A stretch of 21,903 nt of DNA from an uncultured Bacteroidales bacterium (lineage in GTDB: Bacteria; Bacteroidota; Bacteroidia; Bacteroidales; Paludibacteraceae). The notes beneath the pieces were generated by a model. That model made no database searches. It saw only the letters and a list, made by a program, of their open reading frames with translations, and was not told where the DNA came from. The stretch is taken from assembly GCA_934725535.1 (NCBI GenBank), contig CAKVBV010000042.1, positions 1 through 21,903 of the forward strand, written 5' to 3'. Both the position numbers and the translations under genes were made by a program. Positions 1 through 8,849 of the stretch are shown one piece after another; position 1 is the stretch's first letter; the number at the start of each line of letters is the position of its first letter.

Positions 1-116
1 ACCTTTTGAATCGTCTGCAACGCCCTATTCATCGGACATGAAGCCACTTCCCAGCCTGCAATTTGACCCATAGACCATGTTTTACACCCTTATTTTTATG
101 CAAATTTGCACACTTG

Positions 117-199
117 CTAACTATTAACTATTAACTAAAAAGCCGACACCTCACCGACACCTTACCGTACTATTAACTATTAACTATTAACTATTAATT
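117..199. repeat. TATTAAC heptamer repeats in two blocks
   Basis: Copies of the heptamer CTATTAA lie in two blocks, about 117-136 and 170-199, separated by a short segment in which the word CACCGACACCT is partly duplicated. This is low-complexity intergenic sequence. No function can be read from it. Confidence 0.7.
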
Positions 200-449
200 A
201 CAAATCGGGTTCATCGGTTCATGGGTTCATCTTTTTTAAGCCAATATATACCCCAAAACACTTGCCTTTAGAATGTAACTATTTATATATTAAATAGTTA
301 TATATAATATATAGTATATATAGTATGTAAATATACTATAAAAATACACGAAAAATACATATATTTATGCAAAAATACACAAAGCGCACATCGCGTCCCA
401 AATTACGTGAACCCTCGAACCTTGAACCCTCACACAAACGCAAAAGCAC

Positions 450-483
450 AAAAAAAGAGGCTCTCCGCATCGCGGCAGCCTCT
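450..483 (-). terminator. Rho-independent terminator of the dnaX-ygiQ operon
   Basis: On the minus strand, 30 nt past the ygiQ stop, AGAGGCT (483-477) pairs with AGCCTCT (462-456) around a GC-rich loop that can itself pair partly. A run of seven T follows (A in the plus strand, 450-456). Position, stem and T-tract fit an intrinsic terminator closing the minus-strand operon. Confidence 0.8.
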
Positions 484-512
484 CTGAATTTACAACTAAA
501 AACGATTGCTTA

Positions 513-2231
513 CTATTTACGTACTGCAGGGACGTTTTTGGCATCGGCTGATTTCCACCAGAAGAAGTAACTGTTCTGTTTTTGCTTCTCCTCTTTGGTA
601 CGTGCTACAAACACGGGCTCCATAGTATAGGGGTTCAATCCCGTGTAGAACATCGTGGTGGACAGCGTCATAGGCGTAGGAGTGAAGTCCTGCACCTGCT
701 CGGGATGGTAGTGCATCTGCTGCGTGAAATGCGCCAACTGCTTCATATCCTGATTGGTACACCCCGGATGAGACGATATGAAATACGGTATCAACTGCTG
801 ATGCATACCAGCCTCTCTATTCACACGCTCAAAGAACCGACGAAACTGCTCATAATGCTCCCACGAGGGCTTGCGCATCAGCCGCAACACCGATGCCGAA
901 GTGTGTTCGGGTGCTACCTTTAGCCGTCCCGACACGTGCCGCGTAATCAGTTCACGACCGTACTCCTCCGACATCAAGTCATAACGGATACCACTGCCCA
1001 CAAACGCTTTCTTAACATAAGGCAACCCGTCCACTGTGCGATAGATGTGCAACAGAGGTGCAAAATCGCGGTTGAGGTTCTTGCAGATATTGGGTTGCAG
1101 ACAACTGGGGCGGGCACAACGACGGCACAGGCTCATATCGCGTCCGTGCATACCGTACATATTAGCACTCGGACCGCCCAGGTCGCTCAGATAGCCCTTC
1201 CACTCGGGTAAATCCTTCAGTTTATCTATTTGTCGCAAGATACTAGCCTCGGAACGTGAGGTGATTTGCTTGCCCTGATGCGCCGAGATAGTACAGAAAC
1301 TGCAACCGCCGAAGCACCCGCGGTGCATACACACCGAGAAGCGTATCATCTCATAAGCGGGTATGCGTTTGTCCTTGTACTTGGGGTGCGGACGGTACAT
1401 AAACGGCAAATCGTACACGGCATCCAACTCTTCCGTAGTCATCGTCGGATAGGTAGGATTGACTACCACCCACTTACTGCCCACCGATTGCACCAATGTC
1501 CGTGCCACTATCTTGTTGCTCTCCGTCTCTATCAGGCGGAAGTTCTCAGCATGACTGCGCTTGCTCGCTACTGCCTCCTCGTGACTGTGCAACAGGATAA
1601 TATCCGTATCAACAGGCTGACGGTCTGTCAGATAGGCTGTTTGCGGAATGTCGTGCTGCACACCGCGACGCGCTATCTCCACCATCTGCTTCTCACCCAT
1701 ACCATACACCAAGAGGTCTGCGTGCGAATCCACTAATATGGACGGCATCAACCTGTCCGACCAATAGTCATAGTGCGTCAATCGGCGCATAGATGCCTCT
1801 ATCCCGCCTATCACAACAGGCACATCGGGGAAGTGCTGTTTGAGTATCCTGCAATAGGTTATCGTGCAGTAGTCAGGACGCTTACCCGCCTGACCGTCAG
1901 GGGTATAGGCATCATCAGAGCGCAGGCGCTTGGCTGCAGTATAGTGGTTCACCATCGAATCCATGCTGCCTGATGTAACGCCAAAGAACAAACGCGGTCG
2001 TCCTAACTTGGTGAAGTCGCGATGGTCACCACGCCAATCAGGCTGGGGCACTATAGCCACACGATACCCTGCCGCTTCCAGTACACGCCCTATGACGGCA
2101 GCACCAAAGGCGGGGTGGTCGATATAAGCGTCTCCCGAAAAGAGAATCACGTCCACCTCGTCCCAACCACGCAACTGCATCTCCTTCTTGGTGGTGGGCA
2201 GATACTTTCGCAAATCGAATGCTTCCTCCAT
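513..2231 (-). CDS. ygiQ: YgiQ family radical SAM protein
   Basis: A 572-residue protein of the YgiQ/UPF0313 radical SAM family. Its substrate is not established. The cluster motif C-x3-C-x2-C is at Cys306, Cys310 and Cys313 in RGCFGGCSFC and would bind the [4Fe-4S] cluster that cleaves S-adenosylmethionine. A second cysteine group follows at 369, 372, 377 and 383 (CRRCARPSC then NIC), as I recall from this family. The N-terminal part (about 25-200) looks like the cobalamin-binding-like Rossmann region, with IGGIEASMRR near 141-150. The length is at the short end for the family because the C-terminus stops soon after FFWWKS. It is the last gene of the dnaX operon, 42 nt after the phosphoesterase gene, and is followed by a terminator. 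The start MEEAFDLRKYLPTTKKEM matches the usual N-terminus. The family call is secure; the function is not known. Confidence 0.93.
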   Translation of the reverse strand: MEEAFDLRKYLPTTKKEMQLRGWDEVDVILFSGDAYIDHPAFGAAVIGRVLEAAGYRVAIVPQPDWRGDHRDFTKLGRPRLFFGVTSGSMDSMVNHYTAAKRLRSDDAYTPDGQAGKRPDYCTITYCRILKQHFPDVPVVIGGIEASMRRLTHYDYWSDRLMPSILVDSHADLLVYGMGEKQMVEIARRGVQHDIPQTAYLTDRQPVDTDIILLHSHEEAVASKRSHAENFRLIETESNKIVARTLVQSVGSKWVVVNPTYPTMTTEELDAVYDLPFMYRPHPKYKDKRIPAYEMIRFSVCMHRGCFGGCSFCTISAHQGKQITSRSEASILRQIDKLKDLPEWKGYLSDLGGPSANMYGMHGRDMSLCRRCARPSCLQPNICKNLNRDFAPLLHIYRTVDGLPYVKKAFVGSGIRYDLMSEEYGRELITRHVSGRLKVAPEHTSASVLRLMRKPSWEHYEQFRRFFERVNREAGMHQQLIPYFISSHPGCTNQDMKQLAHFTQQMHYHPEQVQDFTPTPMTLSTTMFYTGLNPYTMEPVFVARTKEEKQKQNSYFFWWKSADAKNVPAVRK

Positions 2232-2273
2232 CTGACGGCACCCAATTAAAAATTAAGAATGAAGAATTAAGAA

Positions 2274-4082
2274 TTAAAACTTTATTCTCGTAATGGTTCC
2301 CTCGCTGCTGGTAACGACACACTCTTTTCCGCTCAATGGCAACACTGTATTGAGTATGGAGTTACCTATCTTGTGCCGCCACATCACCTGTCCCGTTTTT
2401 GCATTCATACCGATGAGCAGACCATTCTTGGTGCCTACCCACAGCGTGCCGCCTTTCTCCAATGGCATACACGGGTCATGCTCATAACCAAACCCTGCAT
2501 TCACCACCCACTTTGCTTGAGGTTCGCGTGCCATAGCGTCCAATGCCACGATGTCGTCCCACATACACTTGGAATAGACCGTCTTGCCGTCCTCGCTCAA
2601 CCCCACCGTCTCACGCACTTTGTACTGGTTGGTACGCCATATCTGTGCACCCGTCTCGGCATCCAGACACGTCCAGAAGCGGTCGGGCGCGGTGATGAAT
2701 ATCTTGCCGTCCGATGCTACGGGCCACACACTGGCAGGCGACAACTTACCATTGCTCTTACCATTGGTCCAACGCCATACCAGACTGCCGTCGCTCAGGT
2801 TCAATGCATAGAAGTACGTGTCCCAACACCCGAAATACAACTTGTCTCGATACACCAGCGGGCGCGTCAGCACATAGTTCTTCAGTTGGTCAAACACCCA
2901 CTTCACTTCACCTGTATGAATATCAATGGCACGCATACACCCGTCACCACCGCCTATGTATGCCACACCTTTGTATATAGTGGCAGCCCCCATCACGGCT
3001 TGCTTGGTAGGTACACGCCACAAGGGAGTGCCATCTGTGGTGCGTAGTCCGTAGATGGTGTCGTTGGCACTGCCGAACACCACCACACCTTCATCTGTTG
3101 CGGCCGAACCCACAATACGCATACCCGTGGCAAAGGTCCACTCGGTCTTGCCCGTGCGTGCGTCCAACGCATACATCATACCGATGTCATCACCTATATA
3201 TAGTGTGTGTCCGTCGGTTACAGGGGTGGAATAGATACCGCCTGTCAGTTGCCGGCTCCATACCTCTCGCACCTGCTTGTATTGCTCATTCACCGAGTAG
3301 TCGGGACGCAATGCGGGGTCAGGGGCACCATAATGCTTCTGCTCAAACGGCAGACTGAGCCACTGCACAGGGGCTTGTCCGATACGTTTCTCACTCACAC
3401 GGATACTGTCTGTCACGGTGATATAGGAATAGCCGTTGATGCTGTCGTTGCCACGCAGGTTCGAGCGGTTGATAACATCGGGCATGCCGTCGCAGTCAAA
3501 CAGCAGGTTGCGATGATAATGCCCGCCGATGATGCACTGCACATTGTAGCGGCGCAGCACGTCCGTAACATCAAACCAGTTATCCACATCACCGTTCTGC
3601 AGCGGATAGTGTGTAACCACAATTATCTTGCTGTTGCCGTGATTAGCCACACTGTCCAATTGTTCTTTCAACCACGCTATGTCCTGTGGTGCCACGTGTC
3701 CGTCTGCCATACGAATCACCGGTCCCGAGTTGAAACCGACAAAGAACGTGCTGTCGTAGGTGAACGCGAAACGGTTGCTCCCGAACACGCGGCTGAAGTC
3801 CATCACACCCGACTCAGACCATGTCGTCTCATGGTTGCCCGACGTGGCATAGTACGGCACGCGGAGTCTGTCCAATTCGCTCTTTACAGTCTCCAAAGCA
3901 CGACGGTCCCCCGACTCTGTGAGGTCGCCCGACACTATCACAAAGTCCACATCGGGTAGTGCGTTGATGTCTGCCACTGACCGTTGCAAATCCTCCAACG
4001 GTTGCGGGTTGCTGTTGCTGATATGTGTATCTGTCAGCAGTGCAAACGAGAAAAGTAATATACTTGCTATAGCTATATTCAT
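2274..4082 (-). CDS. Metallophosphoesterase with PQQ-like beta-propeller
   Basis: A two-domain protein of 602 residues. Residues 12-230 are a calcineurin-like metallophosphoesterase: D18-x-H20 (LTDTHIS), GD at 52-53, GNHE at 82-85, VTHYP with His158, and GGHYH with His188 and His190. These should bind a two-metal centre that hydrolyses phosphoesters. From about 270 to the end are repeated blades of the PQQ/WD-like type (YALDARTGKTEWTF, YGLRTTDGTPLWRV, RAIDIHTGEVKWVF), an eight-bladed-type propeller fold, probably for ligand or surface binding. The N-terminus is hydrophobic (MNIAIASILLFSFALL), but beta-strand 1 of the phosphoesterase starts almost at once, so the export signal is unusually short. 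An upstream start is excluded by an in-frame TAG. The start lies 2 nt after the dnaX stop, implying coupled translation. The substrate is unknown. Confidence 0.87.
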   Translation of the reverse strand: MNIAIASILLFSFALLTDTHISNSNPQPLEDLQRSVADINALPDVDFVIVSGDLTESGDRRALETVKSELDRLRVPYYATSGNHETTWSESGVMDFSRVFGSNRFAFTYDSTFFVGFNSGPVIRMADGHVAPQDIAWLKEQLDSVANHGNSKIIVVTHYPLQNGDVDNWFDVTDVLRRYNVQCIIGGHYHRNLLFDCDGMPDVINRSNLRGNDSINGYSYITVTDSIRVSEKRIGQAPVQWLSLPFEQKHYGAPDPALRPDYSVNEQYKQVREVWSRQLTGGIYSTPVTDGHTLYIGDDIGMMYALDARTGKTEWTFATGMRIVGSAATDEGVVVFGSANDTIYGLRTTDGTPLWRVPTKQAVMGAATIYKGVAYIGGGDGCMRAIDIHTGEVKWVFDQLKNYVLTRPLVYRDKLYFGCWDTYFYALNLSDGSLVWRWTNGKSNGKLSPASVWPVASDGKIFITAPDRFWTCLDAETGAQIWRTNQYKVRETVGLSEDGKTVYSKCMWDDIVALDAMAREPQAKWVVNAGFGYEHDPCMPLEKGGTLWVGTKNGLLIGMNAKTGQVMWRHKIGNSILNTVLPLSGKECVVTSSEGTITRIKF

Positions 4083-4084
4083 AT

Positions 4085-5863
4085 CTATTCCAATTGTAGG
4101 TTCATTCTATTCTTCAGTTCCTCCAAGTGAGGGTTTTGTTTGGCGAGCAACTTGTACTTCTCTGCCGCCGTGTAAGCACGCGATGTCTCTGTACGTGTCT
4201 CCACGTCCACCTGCAACATCAGGTAATCATTCTTCAGTTGCTCACGCACGATGTTCATCACCTGTTTGCCGAACTTGGCGAACTCTTGTTTCTGCCAAGG
4301 GTTGGCTACCGTGATATGGCACAACCGCGGGTTCAGTATCTCCGGGGTAACGGCACTCAACATTGCCAGCAGACGCTCTTCACGAGGGAAGTGTTTGTTC
4401 AGACCAACCCACGCGTCTATGAGTTGGTCACGTGTAAAAGGGGTCTCGCGTTTCTGTTGGTCGGTTGTTACTGTTGCAGTTGCCGTTGTGGGTTGGCTTG
4501 CCGTAGTCTGTGCTTGAGGCTTGTTCACCACACCGAGGTTGCCGAGTGATGGCAGTTTGCCTATCTGTGGCAGCGGTTGTGCCTTTGGCGGTGCCGGTGG
4601 TGGTGTCTGCGGGGTGGCAGGTGGTGCTTGTGTTGCCGTAGGCTTTGATGCAACAGACTGTGCGGCAGGTTTTGCCGTGGGCTGTTGTACTGTTGTGGGT
4701 TTCATTGTCGGCTGCGCGGTTGAACGTATTGGGGCTCCCCCTCCTTGAGGGGGCTGGGGGGAGTCCTGTTGAGGCATGGCTATCTGCCCCAACTTCACCA
4801 ACGCCAACTCCACTGTCAGTCGTTTGTTGCGTGCCGTGCGGTAGTTGATGTCGCACGTATTCATCACGTCCAACGCTTGGAACAGCCATCGTGCACTGCA
4901 CCTCTGTGCCTGCTCGGCATAGTGCCGGCGTATCGCGTCCGAGGTCTCTAATAGTTGCACCGTTGCCGCGTCTTTGCTCACCAATACATCGCGCAGGTGC
5001 TGGGCGAAACCAGTAACGAAGTTGCCTGCGTCAAAGCCCTTTTGCAGCACCTCGTTCAGAAGCAGCAGTTCGTCGCTCACACGCCCCTCCAGTGCCGCGT
5101 CCACAAGGCGGAAATAGTAGTCCGTGTCCAATACGTTCAGCACCTCTATCGCCTGTTCGTAGGTGATATGATTGCCGCAGAACGACACCAACTGGTCGAA
5201 GATACTCAATGCATCGCGCATACCACCGTCCGCCTTCTGTGCCACCACGTTCAGTGCCTCTTCCGACACGTCCACGCCCTCCTGCTTTGCCACATACTGC
5301 AGATGGTGAATGGTGTCCGCCACCGTGATACGGCTGAAGTCATACACCTGACAGCGACTCAGAATGGTCGGCAGCACCTTGTGTTTCTCCGTTGTCGCCA
5401 AGATGAAGATGGCATACGAGGGCGGCTCCTCCAATGTCTTCAGCAGCGCATTGAACGCACCCGCGGACAGCATGTGCACCTCGTCGATGATATACACGCT
5501 GTACTTGCCCACCTGCGGCGGGATACGCACCTGGTCTATCAGCGAGCGGATGTCCTCCACCGAGTTGTTTGATGCCGCGTCCAACTCGTGGATGTTAAAC
5601 GACCGTTGCTCGTTGAACGCCACGCACGATTCGCATTGGTTGCAGGCATCGTGGTCGGGTGTCGGGTTCAAGCAGTTGATAGTCTTGGCAAAGATACGCG
5701 CACAGGTGGTCTTACCCACGCCGCGCGGTCCGCAGAACAGGTACGCATGCGCCAGATGGTTGGTGCGAATGGCGTTGCGCAACGTCTGAGTCAGCGCCTG
5801 CTGCCCCACCACACTCTCAAACGTGCTTGGACGGTATTTGCGTGCCGATACAATATAATCCAT
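4085..5863 (-). CDS. dnaX: DNA polymerase III subunit gamma/tau
   Basis: The clamp-loader ATPase of the replicative polymerase, 592 residues, cytoplasmic. The N-terminus MDYIVSARKYRPSTFESVVGQ is diagnostic. Walker A is GPRGVGKT (45-52). Zinc-binding cysteines are Cys64, Cys74, Cys77 and Cys80. Walker B is IIDEVH (125-130). The SRC arginine-finger motif is at 169-171. Domain III follows to about 365, then a low-complexity Pro/Gln/Thr/Ala linker (about 370-460), then a C-terminal domain (about 470-592) that would correspond to the polymerase-binding tau region. I saw no obvious A-rich slippery site for a frameshifted gamma form. It is the first gene of a three-gene minus-strand operon, with a good promoter about 100 nt upstream. 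Confidence 0.96.
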   Translation of the reverse strand: MDYIVSARKYRPSTFESVVGQQALTQTLRNAIRTNHLAHAYLFCGPRGVGKTTCARIFAKTINCLNPTPDHDACNQCESCVAFNEQRSFNIHELDAASNNSVEDIRSLIDQVRIPPQVGKYSVYIIDEVHMLSAGAFNALLKTLEEPPSYAIFILATTEKHKVLPTILSRCQVYDFSRITVADTIHHLQYVAKQEGVDVSEEALNVVAQKADGGMRDALSIFDQLVSFCGNHITYEQAIEVLNVLDTDYYFRLVDAALEGRVSDELLLLNEVLQKGFDAGNFVTGFAQHLRDVLVSKDAATVQLLETSDAIRRHYAEQAQRCSARWLFQALDVMNTCDINYRTARNKRLTVELALVKLGQIAMPQQDSPQPPQGGGAPIRSTAQPTMKPTTVQQPTAKPAAQSVASKPTATQAPPATPQTPPPAPPKAQPLPQIGKLPSLGNLGVVNKPQAQTTASQPTTATATVTTDQQKRETPFTRDQLIDAWVGLNKHFPREERLLAMLSAVTPEILNPRLCHITVANPWQKQEFAKFGKQVMNIVREQLKNDYLMLQVDVETRTETSRAYTAAEKYKLLAKQNPHLEELKNRMNLQLE

Positions 5864-5959
5864 ATTATTTACGATTTACCAATTTACGATGTACGATTTA
5901 TTGGGGCATTTACTGACATTGAATTATTTGCCCGCAATGTCCCGAATCCGTTTAGCCTG

Positions 5960-5991
5960 CAAAGTTACGAAAAACATCTCACTTTCGCAAA
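5960..5991 (-). promoter_or_regulatory. Bacteroidota-type promoter for dnaX
   Basis: On the minus strand TTTG (5991-5988) is followed by exactly 20 nt and then TAACTTTG (5967-5960). This fits the Bacteroidota primary-sigma promoter, a TTTG-like -33 box and TAnnTTTG at -7. Transcription would start near 5953, leaving a leader of about 90 nt that contains TTTACGA-like repeats (5870-5905). Confidence 0.8.
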
Positions 5992-6073
5992 CGCCGTGTG
6001 CTCCGCGCAGCCACACAAACACCATTTGCCACCCTCAAAGAGGGGAACCGATGGCTCCGTATGTATAATTATG

Positions 6074-7726
6074 CTATTTCAGTTTCCATGTCTGCCACGA
6101 TGTGCCCACAGCGGCAGAAGGAATGACGCAAGGTGTCTGCGACTTGCCATTGAGCACGATGGACTGCTGGCGGACATTGGTGGTGATATAGTCGCCGAGG
6201 TCTTGCAGGGTAACATCGCCGCCGGTATCTTGCAGTTTCTTGAGCAGATAGTACGTGAACATACCATGTTGCTTCTCGCGGTTGGGGTAGGCGGTTTCGT
6301 CCCCTTGCGCCGCAGAGAACACCACCATATTGCCTTGCGGCACACCGTTCTTGGTTTTGAGTGCTACCCCACGCGCCGCAGCCAACATACCCTCCTCGCG
6401 CTTGCTGCCCGAGAAGCAAGCGTCCATAAAAATAGTCACATTGGCGGTGTTCATCTGCCCCAACGATGCATAGAGGTTATCCAACTTATACCCCGTAGTA
6501 ACATCGGTGCTGATACCGTCCACGGGCAGGAGATAGGCGGTGTGGCTGCTCTCGTCGGGAATACCGTGCCCTGCATAATAGAAGATGATATGCGCATCAT
6601 CAAAGACTTCGGTGATATTCTCCAACCACGACACTTGCGCCTTGAGTTGGTTGCCTGTGGCATTCTGAATATAGTGGATATGCTTCTCTGGAATACCCAA
6701 AGTCTTCTTGCAATACTCGTAGAAGATATTGCCGTCGTTGAGGGCAAAGGGCACCGATGCTACCGACTGGTAGTTCTCGTTGGCAATGATGACTGCAAAA
6801 GCCTTGTCGTTGCGGATATTGCTGACGGGTATATTCTCGTCCACATCTGCGAGCAGGGTAGCGCGGTGTATCTCCACTTCCGAGTCGTTGCGCGCCACAT
6901 TCATCTCTATCGTTCCGCCGATGTGCTGCCCCAGTCGGAGAGCAACCGTCTCGCCCTTGGCGTAGCCCTTTTGCTCGGTCAATGCCACCTGCACATTGAT
7001 GTTCTCTGCCGCCTCTTGGTTGGTAATCAGTTCATAGTCAAACGTGCGGCTCTCGCCTGCTGCCAATGCAGGGATAGTGATATACTCCATATCGCCCCCT
7101 ATGCGGTTCACGTTTCTGGGCAGTTTGATTTGCACCCCCACATTCTCCGCCTTGCCTTGGTCCATATTCTGCACTATCACCTGCAGGCGGAAGGGCTTGC
7201 GCCGCTCCAGCACGCCCGAGTTGTCCCCCACAATCTTGTAACTCGCCACGTTCACCATAGGTGTTCGCAGTTTGTGCGTACCGATGGTGGATTTGATTTG
7301 CTCCGTGCCATATCCGTTGGGCTCGTCCACATACATACTCAGGGTAATATCCCCCGTGACGGTGGAAGCGTCTGCACTGATGGGTATCTCCACCCACTGC
7401 GTCGTCCCTTTCGGAATAACAGGCAATGCAATGTCCTTTAGCCGAATACCTTGTGTAGCACCTGTCGCCGATACTTTGGCAACACAGGCATAACCATCAC
7501 CGCGCCCCGAGTTGGCAACTTGAAAACGTATCTTGCACTGCTCATTGCCGTCAATCACCCCATTACCATCTTGGTCAACGAACTGCACAGAATTTGGCAC
7601 TATATCCAAAATAGGAGGAATGACCTCTTTCCGAATACAGAAGTCCATAGGGGCACTGACATTAGACTGGGCAAGCAGATTACCTGCTGCAAACACAGGA
7701 AACAAAAGAAATAAGAACTTTTTCAT
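6074..7726 (-). CDS. Secreted caspase-family (C14) protease
   Basis: A 550-residue exported cysteine protease. Residues 1-20 (MKKFLFLLFPVFAAGNLLAQ) are a type I signal peptide. Residues 51-62 form a canonical EF-hand-like loop (DQDGNGVIDGNE), suggesting calcium binding. About 60-270 hold two CARDB-like beta-sandwich modules; 'NSGRGDGYACVAKV' and 'QNMDQGKAENVGVQI' are typical strands. The caspase fold begins near 305 (DKAFAVIIANENY). His387 in YYAGHG and Cys437 in FMDACFSGS form the catalytic dyad, and a substrate-pocket-like VFSAAQGDETAY lies at 469-480. Family members usually cut after Arg/Lys or Asp, which cannot be read here. It is the last gene of the six-gene cassette, 48 nt behind variable protein A with a hairpin between. 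The spacer behind it (5864-6073) carries the dnaX promoter. Confidence 0.9.
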   Translation of the reverse strand: MKKFLFLLFPVFAAGNLLAQSNVSAPMDFCIRKEVIPPILDIVPNSVQFVDQDGNGVIDGNEQCKIRFQVANSGRGDGYACVAKVSATGATQGIRLKDIALPVIPKGTTQWVEIPISADASTVTGDITLSMYVDEPNGYGTEQIKSTIGTHKLRTPMVNVASYKIVGDNSGVLERRKPFRLQVIVQNMDQGKAENVGVQIKLPRNVNRIGGDMEYITIPALAAGESRTFDYELITNQEAAENINVQVALTEQKGYAKGETVALRLGQHIGGTIEMNVARNDSEVEIHRATLLADVDENIPVSNIRNDKAFAVIIANENYQSVASVPFALNDGNIFYEYCKKTLGIPEKHIHYIQNATGNQLKAQVSWLENITEVFDDAHIIFYYAGHGIPDESSHTAYLLPVDGISTDVTTGYKLDNLYASLGQMNTANVTIFMDACFSGSKREEGMLAAARGVALKTKNGVPQGNMVVFSAAQGDETAYPNREKQHGMFTYYLLKKLQDTGGDVTLQDLGDYITTNVRQQSIVLNGKSQTPCVIPSAAVGTSWQTWKLK

Positions 7727-7740
7727 AAAATTTTATTTTT

Positions 7741-7771
7741 ATAGCAATCATCCCTACGAGATGTTTGCTAT
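7741..7771 (-). promoter_or_regulatory. Intercistronic stem-loop
   Basis: ATAGCAA (7741-7747) pairs with TTGCTAT (7765-7771), with an inner CATC/GATG pairing. It sits between variable protein A and the caspase gene. No T-tract follows on the minus strand, so RNA processing, stability or partial attenuation is likelier than full termination. The assignment is inferred. Confidence 0.45.
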
Positions 7772-7774
7772 TAT

Positions 7775-8833
7775 TTAATCTAAATCTTGAACAAGACGGA
7801 CTGATCGCCCGATGTAGCGGTCGTAGTTGAACGTGTACGCTACACCAGAGAAGATGTTCAGGCAGTACGCATCGTCCGAGCCGAGAGGCGTAGCAGACCA
7901 GTAATAGCCGTTGAGCAGTACGTTGTACACACACGCCCCGTCGCGGTCACCCGAAACCGGCAAGAAGACAGCACCTGTTGCTTCCAATGATTGCCAATCA
8001 CTCAAGGTGAGAGTCTGACAATCAGCATAAGCCTGTACACTTGTTTCACTTGCAAAGCCCGACTTGAAAGTTACACCGACAGGGCACGTCCAATTATCTG
8101 GAAGCAAGATAAGACCATCGGCATACTTCGAACCATCTGCATTGAGGTTGATGCATGCTATACCTATTAAATTATTTGCATCGGTACGAGTGTAACGCAA
8201 GTAATACCACTCAATATACGTCAGAGTTCGCCATGTGTTAGGAGCGTCTGTTCCTATGGTATTTGTACCCCAATCAACGAAATCACCACTATAATCTAAA
8301 TTAGACTGCGATGTACTGATACCCCATTGGGCGGAACCCATGCTACCACTCCAACCAAACAAGTCTATCTTGTCTGCCAATACATGACCTCTCCCATTTG
8401 CCTCGCCTATTATATAGTACTGATGTTCTGCGAATGACCATGTATGTGTGGATCTGGTGTATTGCAGATTGCCCGGTGAGAAAGCAACTTTCTTGGTGGC
8501 ACTCACTGAAAAATAATAATCTGGCTTGGCTGCCACCTTGAAACGTACATTCCGTGCTACAAATTCGTTTTGCTCCTGTAATGGCTGCCATATAATTTGT
8601 TTGTTTACACCCGCAGAAACATCATTCCCCACATTACCTGTTACGGCTTTGAGTTCGGTATATTGGTTAGATTGTCCTGTGGCAACCCATACACTAATAG
8701 TGGCTTTTTTATCAAGGTCGTAAGTGATAATAATATCCTCTCCGTCTTGATACACACGAACATTTGTCACATTCTGTGCATAAACACAGAATGTAAATAT
8801 CAATAAAAGAATTGAAATAACAATTGATCTCAT
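7775..8833 (-). CDS. Exported variable-tail protein A (FISUMP/C-lectin-like)
   Basis: 352 residues with a signal peptide (MRSIVISILLLIFTFCVYAQ). Residues about 21-105 form a small beta-rich domain (VTNVRVYQDGEDIIITYDLDKKA...) shared with protein B. From about 108 comes a Bacteroidales domain I know by its signature: FSVSATKKVAFSPGNLQY, WSFAEHQY, DLFGW, LILLPDNW, GAVFLP, YYWSAT and a closing SVRLVQDL. It resembles the Fibrobacter-paralog/formylglycine-enzyme-like C-type lectin fold. The 28 residues between YWSAT and SVRLV share almost nothing with protein B, although the ends match. Most of its codons there end in C (TAC, AAC, GAC, TTC, ATC), as DGR variable regions derived from AAC codons do, but this genome also favours those codons. 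The function is unknown; surface ligand binding is a reasonable guess. It lies 16 nt after the KAP gene. Confidence 0.8.
   Translation of the reverse strand: MRSIVISILLLIFTFCVYAQNVTNVRVYQDGEDIIITYDLDKKATISVWVATGQSNQYTELKAVTGNVGNDVSAGVNKQIIWQPLQEQNEFVARNVRFKVAAKPDYYFSVSATKKVAFSPGNLQYTRSTHTWSFAEHQYYIIGEANGRGHVLADKIDLFGWSGSMGSAQWGISTSQSNLDYSGDFVDWGTNTIGTDAPNTWRTLTYIEWYYLRYTRTDANNLIGIACINLNADGSKYADGLILLPDNWTCPVGVTFKSGFASETSVQAYADCQTLTLSDWQSLEATGAVFLPVSGDRDGACVYNVLLNGYYWSATPLGSDDAYCLNIFSGVAYTFNYDRYIGRSVRLVQDLD
8580..8730 (-). repeat. Copy A of long direct repeat (N-terminal part of variable protein A)
   Basis: This stretch is nearly identical to 11040-11191 in variable protein B, including a run around 8639-8668 with no difference. 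The offset between the two copies is about 2460 bp. The repeats bracket the KAP NTPase gene, so homologous recombination between them could delete or duplicate it. Confidence 0.8.
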
Positions 8834-8849
8834 AAAGATGTTATAGCGA

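Larger units (their letters stand above)
1..512. other. AT-rich spacer without a convincing gene
   Basis: I see no credible coding gene here. The left part contains heptamer repeats and an AT-rich tract around 280-360. A 67-codon open frame at 367-570 is lysine/arginine-rich, resembles no family I know, crosses the YgiQ terminator and overlaps the 3' end of ygiQ on the other strand, so I do not call it. On the minus strand a frame opens at ATG 71-69 (MGQIAGWEVASCPMNRAL...) and runs off the left edge. It is only 23 codons long with no clear promoter, so it could be the start of a neighbouring gene or chance. Confidence 0.6.

Noticed and set aside
1..71. Minus-strand frame from ATG 71 running off the left edge
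   Set aside because: Only 23 codons are visible and there is no clear promoter or recognisable motif; it is noted as a possible neighbouring gene only.
117..199. Heptamer repeats considered as a CRISPR array or origin iterons
   Set aside because: The units are only 7 nt, there are no unique spacers of constant length, no cas genes and no replication initiator gene nearby.
5588..7441. A 617-codon plus-strand open frame spanning the dnaX 5' end, the spacer and the caspase gene
   Set aside because: It is antisense to two well-supported genes, has no family features, and is rich in His/Arg/Val as expected from the complement of C/G-ending codons.
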